DNA of 64,000 nt, from positions 84,237 to 148,236 of the forward strand of contig NMRB01001649.1 in the NCBI GenBank assembly GCA_002633025.1. Direction: 5' to 3'. A program made the position numbers and the translations under genes. The notes under the pieces are model-generated. The model made no database searches. It was not told where the DNA came from and worked only from the letters and a program-made list of their open reading frames with translations. The stretch comes from Notospermus geniculatus. Its lineage: Eukaryota > Nemertea > Pilidiophora > Heteronemertea > Lineidae. Shown here in pieces: positions 53,501-64,000 of this stretch. Numbering within the stretch: the stretch's first letter is position 1; every line of letters starts with the position of its first letter.

Positions 53501-56500
53501 CCACCAGCCACTCATCCCGTTCTCTTGGTGTGCTGGAAAAGAAGAACAGGTTATCACTGAACCTGCCAAGAGGGTGGTCGCTGCAGGCTAACCATAGAAC
53601 AGTAGAGACCTGTGTCCAGGTTCTACTACATCTAATGAGGGTAACTATACTCAATATAGCACAGTAACTCATTACTGAAGCTAACTCTCACTCAGCCTCC
53701 TTGACTGACGGCTGTAATCATACCAGTCCGTAAATCTCAAAGGGAATTTGATTTCCCTTAAACCTACAGAACGTTTGTTCACAATCACAACAGTCTCCAA
53801 GGCAAAGGCCACAAAAAACATGTAAATGAACATGATACATAACTATGTACAACTAGGAAGCAATATGTACAGACCTAATTACAGTTTCAAGAAAGAGGTC
53901 ATTTCAGACTTTATAGTGCAACATTCACAAGTACAGCTGTACATGTATGGTATGACCGAGAGACCCTTGGTTTGATGTGGGAAGGGTGTTCAAATGTTGA
54001 CTACCGGTACTTAAGTCGAGAATCATGAACCCATGCAAGTCCCACGAGACAAGTCGAAACGTCATCTTGACTCAGCGCTGCAGAGACCACGAGACAGTTT
54101 CATCACGTTTATACTGCACCTAATTACTAGAGTACTAGAAGCAGGAAGCAGATACTGGCATCATGCGCAATAACACTACTAGCGAGGTTAAAAACGTCAG
54201 ATTGACGTCAGCCTCATCAAGGGCGGAGAATCCAAGACAATGGCCTAAAACAGGAAGAAGTGATGGCACTTTTCCCAAGGCCTCGCCAACACTATGATGG
54301 ATGAGTCATTATGGTGTTAAAGAGTCCTACGGAGGATTTTCACGTCCTTTAAGCCAGGCTGACAGATTTCATGCAGGGAGACCCCCAGCAGAGATTGAGA
54401 ATATCTCGTGGGCGGGGAAAGACGCTTAATTACCTGCATTCAAAAAGTACATTAGAGGGTAGTTCTGGCCTATAAGATAGTGTGAACATGGTGTTAAATT
54501 TCATTCAAGTTTGACATCACTTAACATGGAAACCTGCTAAACATGCCAAATGGGTAGCACTGCATTGAAATATAAAATGAGTTTGAAATTCAGGATTCCT
54601 TCGCAATTTGTAATTTGTCACAAGAACCTTTGACTGCAGTCAAGGAAGAACTTCACCTGCCGAGTGATATGGTCATGAATCGGCATTCTAGTTTCCATCG
54701 GGGTTCAGGGCAAAGACATTCAGACATTCAGGTCGCAATCCGGGGTTCGTGGAGTCAAGACTTCATACATTCAATTCCAGTTGGAAATCCTCTTTACATA
54801 TGTACAAGTTGATATTATAGATACAGCTATGTACACGTTAGAATGGTGAAGTGAAAAGATCAGCGCTTGCAATCATTCAGGGATCTCTACTAGAAAGTGC
54901 CTGAGGAACACCCCAGTTGGGGTCGAAAATTTGCGAAATTCAGAGACGACTACTTTTACTATCATTTTGTGTGTTGTTTTTTTGTGCGCTATGTTGGATA
55001 TCCATTGCAGGTTTGGAATGTGTAACTCAATCATGGGGGGGGGGGGNGGGGGGGGGGGGAGGTGGAGGGCTGGCATCTCTGAGGTTCAACTCTGCTGGTG
55101 TGTCAAACAGAAAATTCTCATTGTTTCCAAGCAGGATGTTGGTTAGGATGTTAGTAAGTTAAGGGCAGGGGAAGTCCAACAGCCGCATCAACGAGGTAGG
55201 AGCTAAAAGGGCTGCGACAACTTTTAGTCCAATTACAGTAGTACTTACTTCGCACTGATGGTAAATGACCGCTGTATGCTAATCACACTAAACTCATTCT
55301 GGAATTCTTCCTGGGTTGGTTTGCAGGCCTGGAAATCAGAGAGAAAATCCTTTGGTAGGAGCTAAAATCATGGTTTTGTGACCCAACATGGTTATCATGG
55401 GATTGTTGCTCGTGCTGATCATGATGTTGGACACCAGTAACATCAATCCTGAGGTCTTTTGCAAATTAAGCTTAGGATCAGTGGACGTGGATGTCAAATC
55501 TTACCCTCTGCTGGTACCCAGGTAGATTAGGCCGCAGAACCCTTCCTTACCTTCATGCCTGTCAGTGATAGGACATGGTTCAGTTTGTATTCCTTGTTGG
55601 CTATGGGTGTCGTGTAGAGTAGCACATCGTTGAACTGAAACAGAAATCACGACTTGTTAACCTTCTCAACCTCAGAGAGGAGTCAGAAACCTTTGTGAAG
55701 AATAAGATCTGCCAGGATGGTACGTAGTCCGTTCTGAATCGTCTGTATACTACCCTCACAAGATGGACTCCGCACGTATCAACTCACCAAGAATAACATC
55801 CTCGGCTGTGGTTCCTTTCGCGAAAGTTTCTGAAGGATTCCCATTTTCACTAATGTCTGGAAAAGTAAGCAAGTGTGAAAATTACGCATGAACTTGGCAA
55901 AGAGGACGTAGATGTCCTTCATTACAAGAAATGCTCTTAAAGGTTGGCTGACGCCACCACTGCCACTGTTGTGTGCCACAGGGACAATCATATTTATGTT
56001 CTCATGCTGGTTGTTACATAGTACTTGTGGTTTCTGACAGTATCTGCATCTGCACCCCAACTTACCCTGCCTGGCTTCACCACCTCAAAGTTCCCATGCA
56101 GATTGTTCTGAATTTCCAGCAGTTTTTGGAAGTTATCCTGAAATCAAGACATTTAAAATAAAACTACAGGAATAAATCACAGTATGGCTATGAAATCAGA
56201 CTGAAAAGCGTCACATCGGATTACAGGACTGGGCCAGGATCTCCCAACTTTAGCCTACCAGTCACAGCCCACTCGTTTCAGGGACAGCACACACACGATG
56301 CTCAAAACCTAACAAAGTCACCTACCCCTTCCCGCATACTCTCATTAGCATGTGTGGCGACTTCGCTGACGATCTCCAAGGCATCTGAAAAGAGAATTCA
56401 TGAAATTCACTCGGAGTAAATGGCGATTTCTCTATGCCGTGTTTCTACACAATGAAGGAGTCCATCATTATCAGGACCTTTCTAGGCTTGGCCACTCCAG

Positions 56501-59500
56501 CTCCTGGAAGGGCACATGGAAAACCCCAAATGACGAGGTAATGAAAGAACCTTTGATTGGAGTTGGCAACTTACTTGTGGCATCCTTGTAGTCCGGTGAG
56601 TCTTCAGGGAGATGGTTCAGGTAATCCTGGAGTAACAACTTATACTGTGGAATCCTCTGAATTGGTTTGAGCATGTAGTGTCTCAGGGCAAGGCTGGAAC
56701 AACGATCTGTTGCCTGGAAACAGAGCAGAACTGTATTAACTAACTCACACAAGGCAAGCACAAACTTTGGCAGCCTCTGATGCTCTAAGCAAACTGAACA
56801 CCAAGGCAACTTCCAGCAAGGACTGGGGCTCAAAACAAAGTTGGACTGCAAACTCTCAATGACTTACCTCAAAATCTTTGACAAGGTCATGGAAGACGGG
56901 ATATTTTTTACAAGCGTCATCGAACATAGCCATCATCTGATTGAAATCCCTAATGTACGATATGTAAAGCCTCAAGAATGGACCTTTACGAACGAAGATG
57001 TCTGCGATCCGCGGATCTTCATCCCTGTGAAAGAAGAAAAGGTCCAGTTCTCGAGAAATTCTGTACCGGTAAATCTATGCCTATTATTCCACAGAAATGT
57101 AGAGTCCAGGGCCATGGGATGTTCAGAGCTTTTAGGACAGCATGAAATAAACCAAGTCTCTTCAAGTTTCTTCCCTAAAAACTCATTTCGAGAAACCTTT
57201 CATGAATGAATCTGAGTGACACTTACCAGTTTTCAACCCTCTTACGTATGTCGTTCAACAATTCAGAATTAAAACTGTCCAGTTGCGGAAGGAAGTGAAG
57301 TATCTGATTAAAGACACCTGATGGGATGATGGGTCGGCCGACCTCTGCCGTCGTCTGGCTCACAGCCAGTCGGAAATCCTGCGAAATGGAGATGAATATA
57401 AAGTGATGACCATGGCTTTGTAATCAGCCAAAATTTTCTTGGTAATACAACTTGTGAATCGTAGACTCAGGCAGAATTAACCTACAGTGGAACCTCTCTG
57501 TTTCAAAAGGCCACCTTCGGAACTGACTGGTGCTGTCCTTAATTAAGAGTGGTCCTCATTACAGAGGTCAAAATAAAAATTTCAGATCTGGTGTCCTTAA
57601 TTGAGTGGCATCCTCCCAGCAAGGTTTCGATATGCAACAATCAATTACTGGTGTATACTCCTGCTGAGAACCATTTTGATCCGTTACTCTGGACAAGTTG
57701 AGAGAGTATGTTCCCATTTCAATTCACTCACCACATTGAGTAACCTGAGCACATCAACAAACACTTCCTCCGAGGACATGATCTCTCTTGCTATGTAATA
57801 TACCTTGGGCTTCTTTGGGTTCTAAGAGTGCAACAAGAAGGTACAACTGAATATGATGAGGAAATGTGAACTTACACAACGGTTGAATATATTTGAGAGC
57901 CGAGATGGTCTTCGATTAAAACTACTGGCCACACGATGTGTACCAACAGGCACAATAGAGAGACCGGATCAGTTCGTACCTTGACAACACAGGTGGGGGG
58001 GGGGGGGTTGTTGTCAAGTGCCCAAAATAATCTTCCATGGACCTCACCCACTCAGGAAATGACACTACCCCTGGCTCTGGAGTCTAGATCTAGATCTAGA
58101 TTAGTCTGATCAGCTATACACTCGGGGGTGTAGCTCGGCTTTTGGTCCAAGGGGAGGCAAAACACGCTTTCTGCCAAAATCTCCATTAAAACATGATTGT
58201 GTTCTGGCGACGTCTGGTGGGCACTTGCCCCCTTCCTATGCCATACACTTAATAGGCTATGGGTAAGGGGTGGTTACAGGGAAAATGTCCAACTGGCTAA
58301 GAACTGAATCGGGTGATGTAATCTGTGATTTCAGAGGTACTCACCCTTTCATCATCACTGTCCTCCATCTCTTCTTCACTCGCTGATTCTGAGTAGTCAC
58401 TCCGACCCTCCCGCCAAAGTGCTTCCTGCGACGCTGACAGAGACGGTAACTGGAGACTGATACTGCTCGTTAAACTCCAATCCTTGTCAACCTGATAGGT
58501 ACGTCTGTTAGAACCCTCAACACCAGTCATGTCGAAATAGTCATGACTGTCACTCTCATTACTCGAAGCAAAAGAGTGACGCTGATTCGAGTCGGAAGAT
58601 CTTCGAACGATCAGTTTGATTGGAGAATTAATCGGAGTGCTGGCAATATCATACGTGGACTCGGACTCGATGAGGGGACCTCCTGGCAGGACATAATCAC
58701 TCGCTCCATCTGAATCATCCGACTCCTCACTGGATCTTTGTGGCTGTATGGCTTCCCTCTGGTTATTTGAGGGTATGTCATACGTTGAATCACCCTCAAC
58801 ATTTTGATCTTCCGTCCCGTCCTGTGCACCTGGATAAATATACTCGTCGTCCGAGCCATCCTCTTTTTTATCATCCCCAGGTGACGCCTCTGCATCTACT
58901 GGCACAACAATGTTTAAAATGTCTAAACTTTTTTGTCGTATTGTTTGCCTTTTGGGGCGAGGCGGCGGTTGCGGTGTGGACATTTTCTGATACGTGTGAG
59001 AGGTAGTCGACTCCTGTCGGCTGATTTTATTCCGCGTGATTACTTCATCTGGAACATCATACGTATTGTCCGGGTCGACCGGCACATAAGAAACAAGCTG
59101 CACATTCTCCTGTCTCGAAGTTTCCACGAATTCATAAATATGCTGTGACCCTGTACTGATTACCGACTGAGTCCGTTTTTTCTCATCCTCCTCAGGATAA
59201 TATTCACTACTCACATACGAATATTCTTCCTTTTCACAAACCGAATCGTGCATTTTTGGTGCCAGGTACCCAAGTTCATCTAATTCTCCTTCATCCACAT
59301 CAACTGATGGCTTAGGAGGGGGTGGAGGGGGTGGAGGTGCTGGGCGACATGGTTTACGCACCCCCACAACTTCCCCAACACCACTCGCCCTCCAAACCTT
59401 GTCATCATCTCCTTCCTCTTCCTGTATTACAGTTACACCACCAGGAACCTCAAAGTCAAAATTCTCGATACTTTCAACTGGTGTCTGTGAACCACGATCT

Positions 59501-61917
59501 GCAGTCACCGCTTCAGGAGGTGGAGGCGGTGCTTTGAAAACAGGTCTCCCCTCACGAACACTCTGCCTCGACGAAGGATCTACTGTTTTTTCACCTTCAT
59601 TTCCGACTTTTGTTTTCTTCAATTCTTCCAACTCCTTCTGCAGTTCAAGAAACTTCTGCTCATCATTCTGTGTCCATTTCTTCACACTCTCTACATCCTC
59701 GCTCCGCGGTCGCAACTCCTCCAAGATGAGTTTCACAGGTCCGGGCGAGGACTTGCTGCGCTTGCGTGCCCCGGGTGGAGGCGGGGCCAGTCGGTGAGGT
59801 CTGGGTCTCTCATCATCAGATACGGGCAGAGGAGGAAGCGGTCTCCCCCTTGGCATGGGACCAAGAGTCTTCCTCGGAGTCGCCATTGCCCTCTCTTCTT
59901 CAGGCAACGGCAACGGCGGAAGTGGTCGCTTTTCACGCCTCTTTCCTTGCTCACCATGGCTGCTGGGAAGTTCAGGGGTGGTTGGACTTGGTGTAAGAGG
60001 CATGTCAACTGCACTATCCTTTTTCAGTTTGGGTGCAGTCCTAACTGGCAGAGGAGGTGGCGGTCCTTTGTCCGGTGAATCTTTTTCTGAACTCAATGCA
60101 CTGTTTTTACTCCAGTCACCACTGGACCGGCTGTCTCCCCCGTCGGATTCCTCAACAGGTTTTTCAGGAATCTTCGGCGGTACATTGCTACTACTATTCA
60201 ACTTTGTATCGTGGAATTCACTAGCTCCTGGCTTAGCTGGTACTTTTGGTGGCTTTAAAGGAAGTTTAATAGGCGGAACTGGAGACCTGGGTTTGTCGCC
60301 AACAGCACTGTCAGGAAGAGCAGGTGGTGTTCGCTGCCCTTGATCAGCTGCTGGTGGCGACGTCGGTGTACTTGCTCCTGTCCTCACTTCACCTGTTTCT
60401 GGGGTCTTCAGTCCATCATCAGTTGAACCTGACCTTGACCTTGGGCTGGGACTTTTCCTACTTTTCAAGGTCAACTGTTGTTGTAAGCCTTTCGTGACTA
60501 AATTAGCAAAACCCATGGCAAGTTTCTTCACCTGAACCCCAGACTCTCCATCATTTTTATCATTTGAAGTGGACGCATCCTCGACAACGACAACAGGTAC
60601 CGGTTCGTCCGAACTCGAGCGTCTGTTGTCAGAATGAATGTCATTAGCATTTTGGTCCACTTTCGGTGAACTATCAGCTCTCTCTGTCATTTCAGCTGAT
60701 TTCTGACTTGTTTCTACAACTTTGTCATCGCCATCTGTCCCGCTGTTAGGACTTGCGTCACGACTTCTCTTCTTCTTTTTCTTGCGTGGTGGGACCTTCA
60801 AAGCCTCAGGAGCGGGTTGACCCTCACCAACAGCCTCAGCCTTAACATCACCATCATTGGTACTCTCTTTCACATTCTCCACGTTTGTACTATCATTCAA
60901 CTCATCGCCTGAATCAGCTTCTTGTTTCTTGTTCAACTTTCTGGGTCCTACTTCAAGCAAACCAGACAACTTGGCAGAAAAGTTAAGTTTAGAAGGTGCA
61001 AGTCTACTGGGTGTTGTCGGAGGACTCTCCTCTTTCACAGTATTCTTACTCCCCACATCGAAAGATGATGACTTCGGCAATAACGGAACAGAAGCAAGTC
61101 TCCCTGATGAACTGGTTACATCGAAACTGCGTTGTTTAGGTACTGGGGGTCGTGACGGTAACTTTGGAGATATTTTTTCTGGGTTTTCTTGCTCTTGTGG
61201 TGAATTTTCACCTGACAGTGACGTCGTTGATCGTTTTCTTGGGACAGGCTTGGGTACCTTTGCCGCTGGAGCTGGGGGCCTTTCAGGAGGAGATGGGGAC
61301 CGTGATGATTTTATGGCAGGTTTTTCACTTTCAGCAGTCGGCAGTCCGGTTGATTCCTCCAGTTCTCCAACACAGACCTTCTCTGAACTTCTATCAGACG
61401 AATTTTGAGAACTTTCTTGATTCAAAGTAGTAGTTTGTACAGCATCGCTAGCCAGTTGTGTGTCACTGACGCCTGTCACGTTGGTGTTCTCTCTGTTGTT
61501 CAAACCATCAGCTTGTCCGTTCGAAGGGACACTGGGTGGCCGGTTTGACTGAAACTTGGCCGCTAGTTTTGGAGATAGCTCTGTAGCCGGTCCTTTGGGT
61601 GGTGTGCACGGTAGGGGAGGTGGAATCTTTGCAGTGCTGGTTGAAATACTGGCTTGTGGTGAGTCTGCAGACTCTGAAAGGGCAAAGAGTTCACCATAGA
61701 GAGTTAGAACCATGTCAATCTACAAATACATGTAAAGGCCTAAACGAATTTCTGCTAAGCTCAGTGAGAAGCGTGATGATGACACACTGTGCCAGAGTCT
61801 GGGGTTAGCTGAGTCAAGTCACTCTTACCATGTTTCATCGGCTTAACTCTTGCAACAGGAGATGTTTTTGGTAGGGCAGGAGGAGGAGATCCCTTCACTT
61901 TTGTTGACAGTCCATGC
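50529..61917 (-). CDS. FGD6: FGD6-like Cdc42 guanine nucleotide exchange factor (5' exon missing)
   Basis: FGD proteins activate Cdc42 and bind phosphoinositides on membranes. Minus-strand exons, all in phase: 61917-61829, 61673-58345, 57821-57732, 57378-57227, 57024-56868, 56713-56575, 56384-56326, 56137-56066, 55856-55788, 55634-55551, 55328-55249, 53532-53430, 53251-53108, 52995-52750, 52580-52458, 52320-52261, 51012-50915 and 50601-50529 (stop TGA), about 1720 residues. The 1.1 kb-codon exon is disordered and Pro/Ser-rich. Then come the DH domain ([37 protein letters not shown]), PH1 ([18 protein letters not shown]), FYVE ([29 protein letters not shown]) and PH2 ([16 protein letters not shown]). 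The spliced DH start and PH1 are closest to FGD6 among FGDs. The first exon seen is entered in mid-codon, so the initiator lies further right or outside the window. Confidence 0.93.
50750..50900 (-). mobile_element. tRNA-derived SINE
   Basis: On the minus strand the head has GTGCCTGTCACCTCTG and B-box GGGTTCAATCCCC, then AAGGCAACTCTCTCTCTGAC and TGGGCACTCCAATTTCTTCC. Same family as 49085-49225 and 32398-32530. It is in the last FGD6 intron. Confidence 0.7.
54885..54960 (+). repeat. Dispersed repeat copy 2 (CTCTACTAGAAAGTGCCTGA)
   Basis: This matches 39188-39258 with a handful of differences, including GTTGGGGTCGAAAATTTG. It is in an FGD6 intron. Confidence 0.7.
55035..55060. repeat. Poly-G tract with embedded N
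   Basis: A run of G interrupted by the N at 55047, probably a homopolymer where the assembly could not be closed. Its true length is uncertain. Confidence 0.85.
57485..57620. repeat. Interspersed repeat, TTAATTAAGAGTGGTCC family
   Basis: This has GGAACCTCTCTG at the start and CCTTAATTAAGAGTGGTCC, ATTACAGAGGTC and GGTGTCCTTAATTGAGTGG, the order seen at 20775-20905. It is in an FGD6 intron. Confidence 0.6.
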
Positions 61918-64000
61918 CTGAAATTACAGGGTAGATCAAAGTTAGGGGTAGGGAGAGTTTCTGGGGCATCTTCGTAAGTTCGTGTGTACTCTGCAACACA
62001 ACTGCTAGGAAAGAGTTTCATGTCCTTGAGTTACCACATCATCAAAGACACCACTTTCAATGAAAGTAAATTCTAAGAAAAACTCCCACATAAATACTAT
62101 AATTGACCTAAATGTGAATTCACAATCAGTCTCCATCATTCTGTCATTGTCTTTGGGTTCAAATTGGAAAACCATTTATGGTTGCAACTAAATGTTACAT
62201 GATCTATCACGCATTTGATGAAGAAGGCGTCACAGACACTGAAGTGGCCTCCTGATTCCCGCCCAAGGTGACTCATCATGGAAAGACTTTGAGAATCTGA
62301 CTGATGCTACATTGTACACGAGGGATTTCCTAAGATAAACTTGGGCACTTTTTAGGTTGCGTGTGGATTCCAGCTCTCATGTGGCAGTATGTAAGCAAGA
62401 ATCGATCCACTCTGTCTATGTAAACAAGTACTATCAGTACTTACACAGGTTGACACAGGACAGGAATGCTCTACTCTGAATTGAACCAGGTTCATACATG
62501 CAGCAATAGCAACGGTCCATATTGCTAGAGTATAATACAGCTAATTTTGATTACTGTCATTACACAAATGACATAATTATGACATTTCCAGCAGTTCATA
62601 ATCACTTCACAACCAATACTGTGATTTAAGCTTGACATACAGGTCTCCTTGTGTATCACACCATGCAACAACTGAAGGATTATGAAATGAACAGGCTTGC
62701 ATTCTATGGTCTGTCAAAGTGGCCGAAATCATAATGTTGGCCGAACGAGCTTCAATGCCCACTGATGCCTGCACTTGCTCTGTACATAGACTATAAAGGG
62801 AATAAGTGCTAAGATAAGAACCCCTGATTACCTCAGGATGCAATCAAACATTCATAGTCTTGTGTAACGACAAACTTTTATCTCGACCCTTTCAATATTG
62901 GAGCCATAAGAAACAAAGTCCAAGGTTGTCCAGACATGCCTCGGTCTGCAAAGTGCCTTGCCCAAGGCCATCATTGGCGACAATAGTGGTTCTGCCAGGA
63001 CTCATGCCCCGTACTTGAGGGTCATCTGACCTTCCCCGGTGTTCACCATTCATTACCCTTGATCTCAAAACTGATACAGAGAAATAACAACACGCAGAAG
63101 TCATGAATGAGGTAGTACAGGACATACTTGTACTTTATGCAGGATGTGCACGTGCTTGAGAAGCTTGAACGATATTTCACTTCAAGGAAATCACCTAAAA
63201 TAAGACGCGCGCACTATGAGTTTTCGGTTACAAATACAATGTACTTTTTATCAACAACAACAAACCACTGTACCTGATGACCTCACTCACGGAGGAGAAG
63301 GTTCAACCCGCAATATCATGAGCGAGTTCCTGATTGACAAAGATCACGATGTTTTGATTTAAGATTCATTTCGTGTGAACACTGAACGTCTCTCCCATCC
63401 GCAAAAACACCGGCGATTTAACTACCCAATCCTGAACACAGGCGATTTAACTACCGTACCCAATCCTGAAACTGATGCTTCAAAATGCGACACATTAAGT
63501 ACTCACAGACTAACACATGAAAATCAAAAAACAAATCCAAAGGTTGTTTGTGAATTCAATCTGGCCATCTACCGATAAAAATAAATCACCACGAACAGCT
63601 CAATAGTGATCCATGAACATCGGAAACAACAGCGAGAACAAATCATGTTGAAAGTCTGTCCCAATACATCATTTACGGGCCACACACAAAAACAGTAATT
63701 GCTGATAATTTGGTGCAGTTATTTTCATTGTAGACCGTACTGCCATCAGCAACTTGTTTAATTTTTGTCACATGCCATGCATCTGTCCAACAGCAGTTTC
63801 GTCACGTGCAAAACAAACACCTGGGCTAGACCCAAAAATATGTCTGTTTGCTGTAACCCTACCCTGCCCTAATAGCTTAGGTAGGTAGGTAGGCATATAT
63901 TTTTATTTTTTTTAGTTGGAGGTGGAAAAAAATTAGCAATTTCCACAAAATAAAATAAAAATATACTAGTGTTTAAAAACAATGTTTTTGGGGGTTTTTG
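61918..64000. other. Upstream part of FGD6 locus, no exon identified
   Basis: The missing first FGD6 coding exon should be to the right on the minus strand, but no frame here shows the proline/lysine-rich start typical of the family. A GGTAGGTAGGTAGG tract near 63882 and T/A homopolymers near the right edge are the only repeats noted. Confidence 0.4.

Noticed and set aside
60857-61408. Plus-strand frame of 183 codons rich in Ser/Phe/Gly
   Set aside because: It is the antisense of the large FGD6 exon, whose codon bias and Ser/Pro-rich composition leave antisense frames open.

Overview
This window is animal nuclear DNA. Every recognisable gene is split into short exons with GT..AG borders and introns of roughly 0.1 to 9 kb, and the proteins are metazoan families. 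The intergenic and intronic DNA is full of short palindromic (MITE-like) elements, tRNA-derived SINEs and AGGCCTA / ACATGTA / ACCGGTA word repeats. That texture and the B-Raf-like single RAF suggest a marine invertebrate, possibly a deuterostome such as an echinoderm or hemichordate; I cannot name the species. It is a draft assembly: there is a 50-base gap, a 756-base gap and four isolated N characters, at least two of which sit on unmerged duplicated contig ends.

Layout: (1) 1-4455 (+), the 3' part of NEDD1, a centrosomal gamma-tubulin recruiting WD40 protein whose N-terminus lies left of the window. (2) 7198-11552 (-), a complete 11-exon EOGT, the ER EGF-domain O-GlcNAc transferase, ending in KDEL and convergent with NEDD1. 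(3) 13908-16779 (-), KLHL12, a BTB-Kelch CUL3 adaptor, missing its central BACK/first-kelch exons at a single-N contig join. (4) 17578-24702 (+), CFAP20DC (C3orf67-like), divergent from KLHL12 across a roughly 790 bp shared upstream region; its 3' end is lost in the 50-N gap. (5) 24899-43801 (+), one full-length RAF kinase with Ras-binding domain, C1 domain, 14-3-3 site and kinase domain. It has an alternative first exon and a second 14-3-3-site exon next to the first. (6) 47551-47622 (-), a tRNA-Glu(CTC) gene. (7) 50529-61917 (-), an FGD6-type Cdc42 GEF (DH-PH-FYVE-PH) with a very large proline- and tyrosine-rich N-terminal exon; its first coding exon is not found.

The genes do not form an operon or pathway. 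From memory of the human map, NEDD1 and FGD6 are both on 12q22-q23, while EOGT, CFAP20DC and RAF1 are all on 3p, so the window may preserve ancestral linkage. Exon joins were made by eye from splice signals, reading phase and remembered family sequence. Borders may be off by a base or two.

The most interesting observation is in RAF: two neighbouring exons, at 36235-36406 and 36905-37057, both encode the regulatory RSTSAPNV 14-3-3 motif and share the same entry phase, as expected for mutually exclusive exons.
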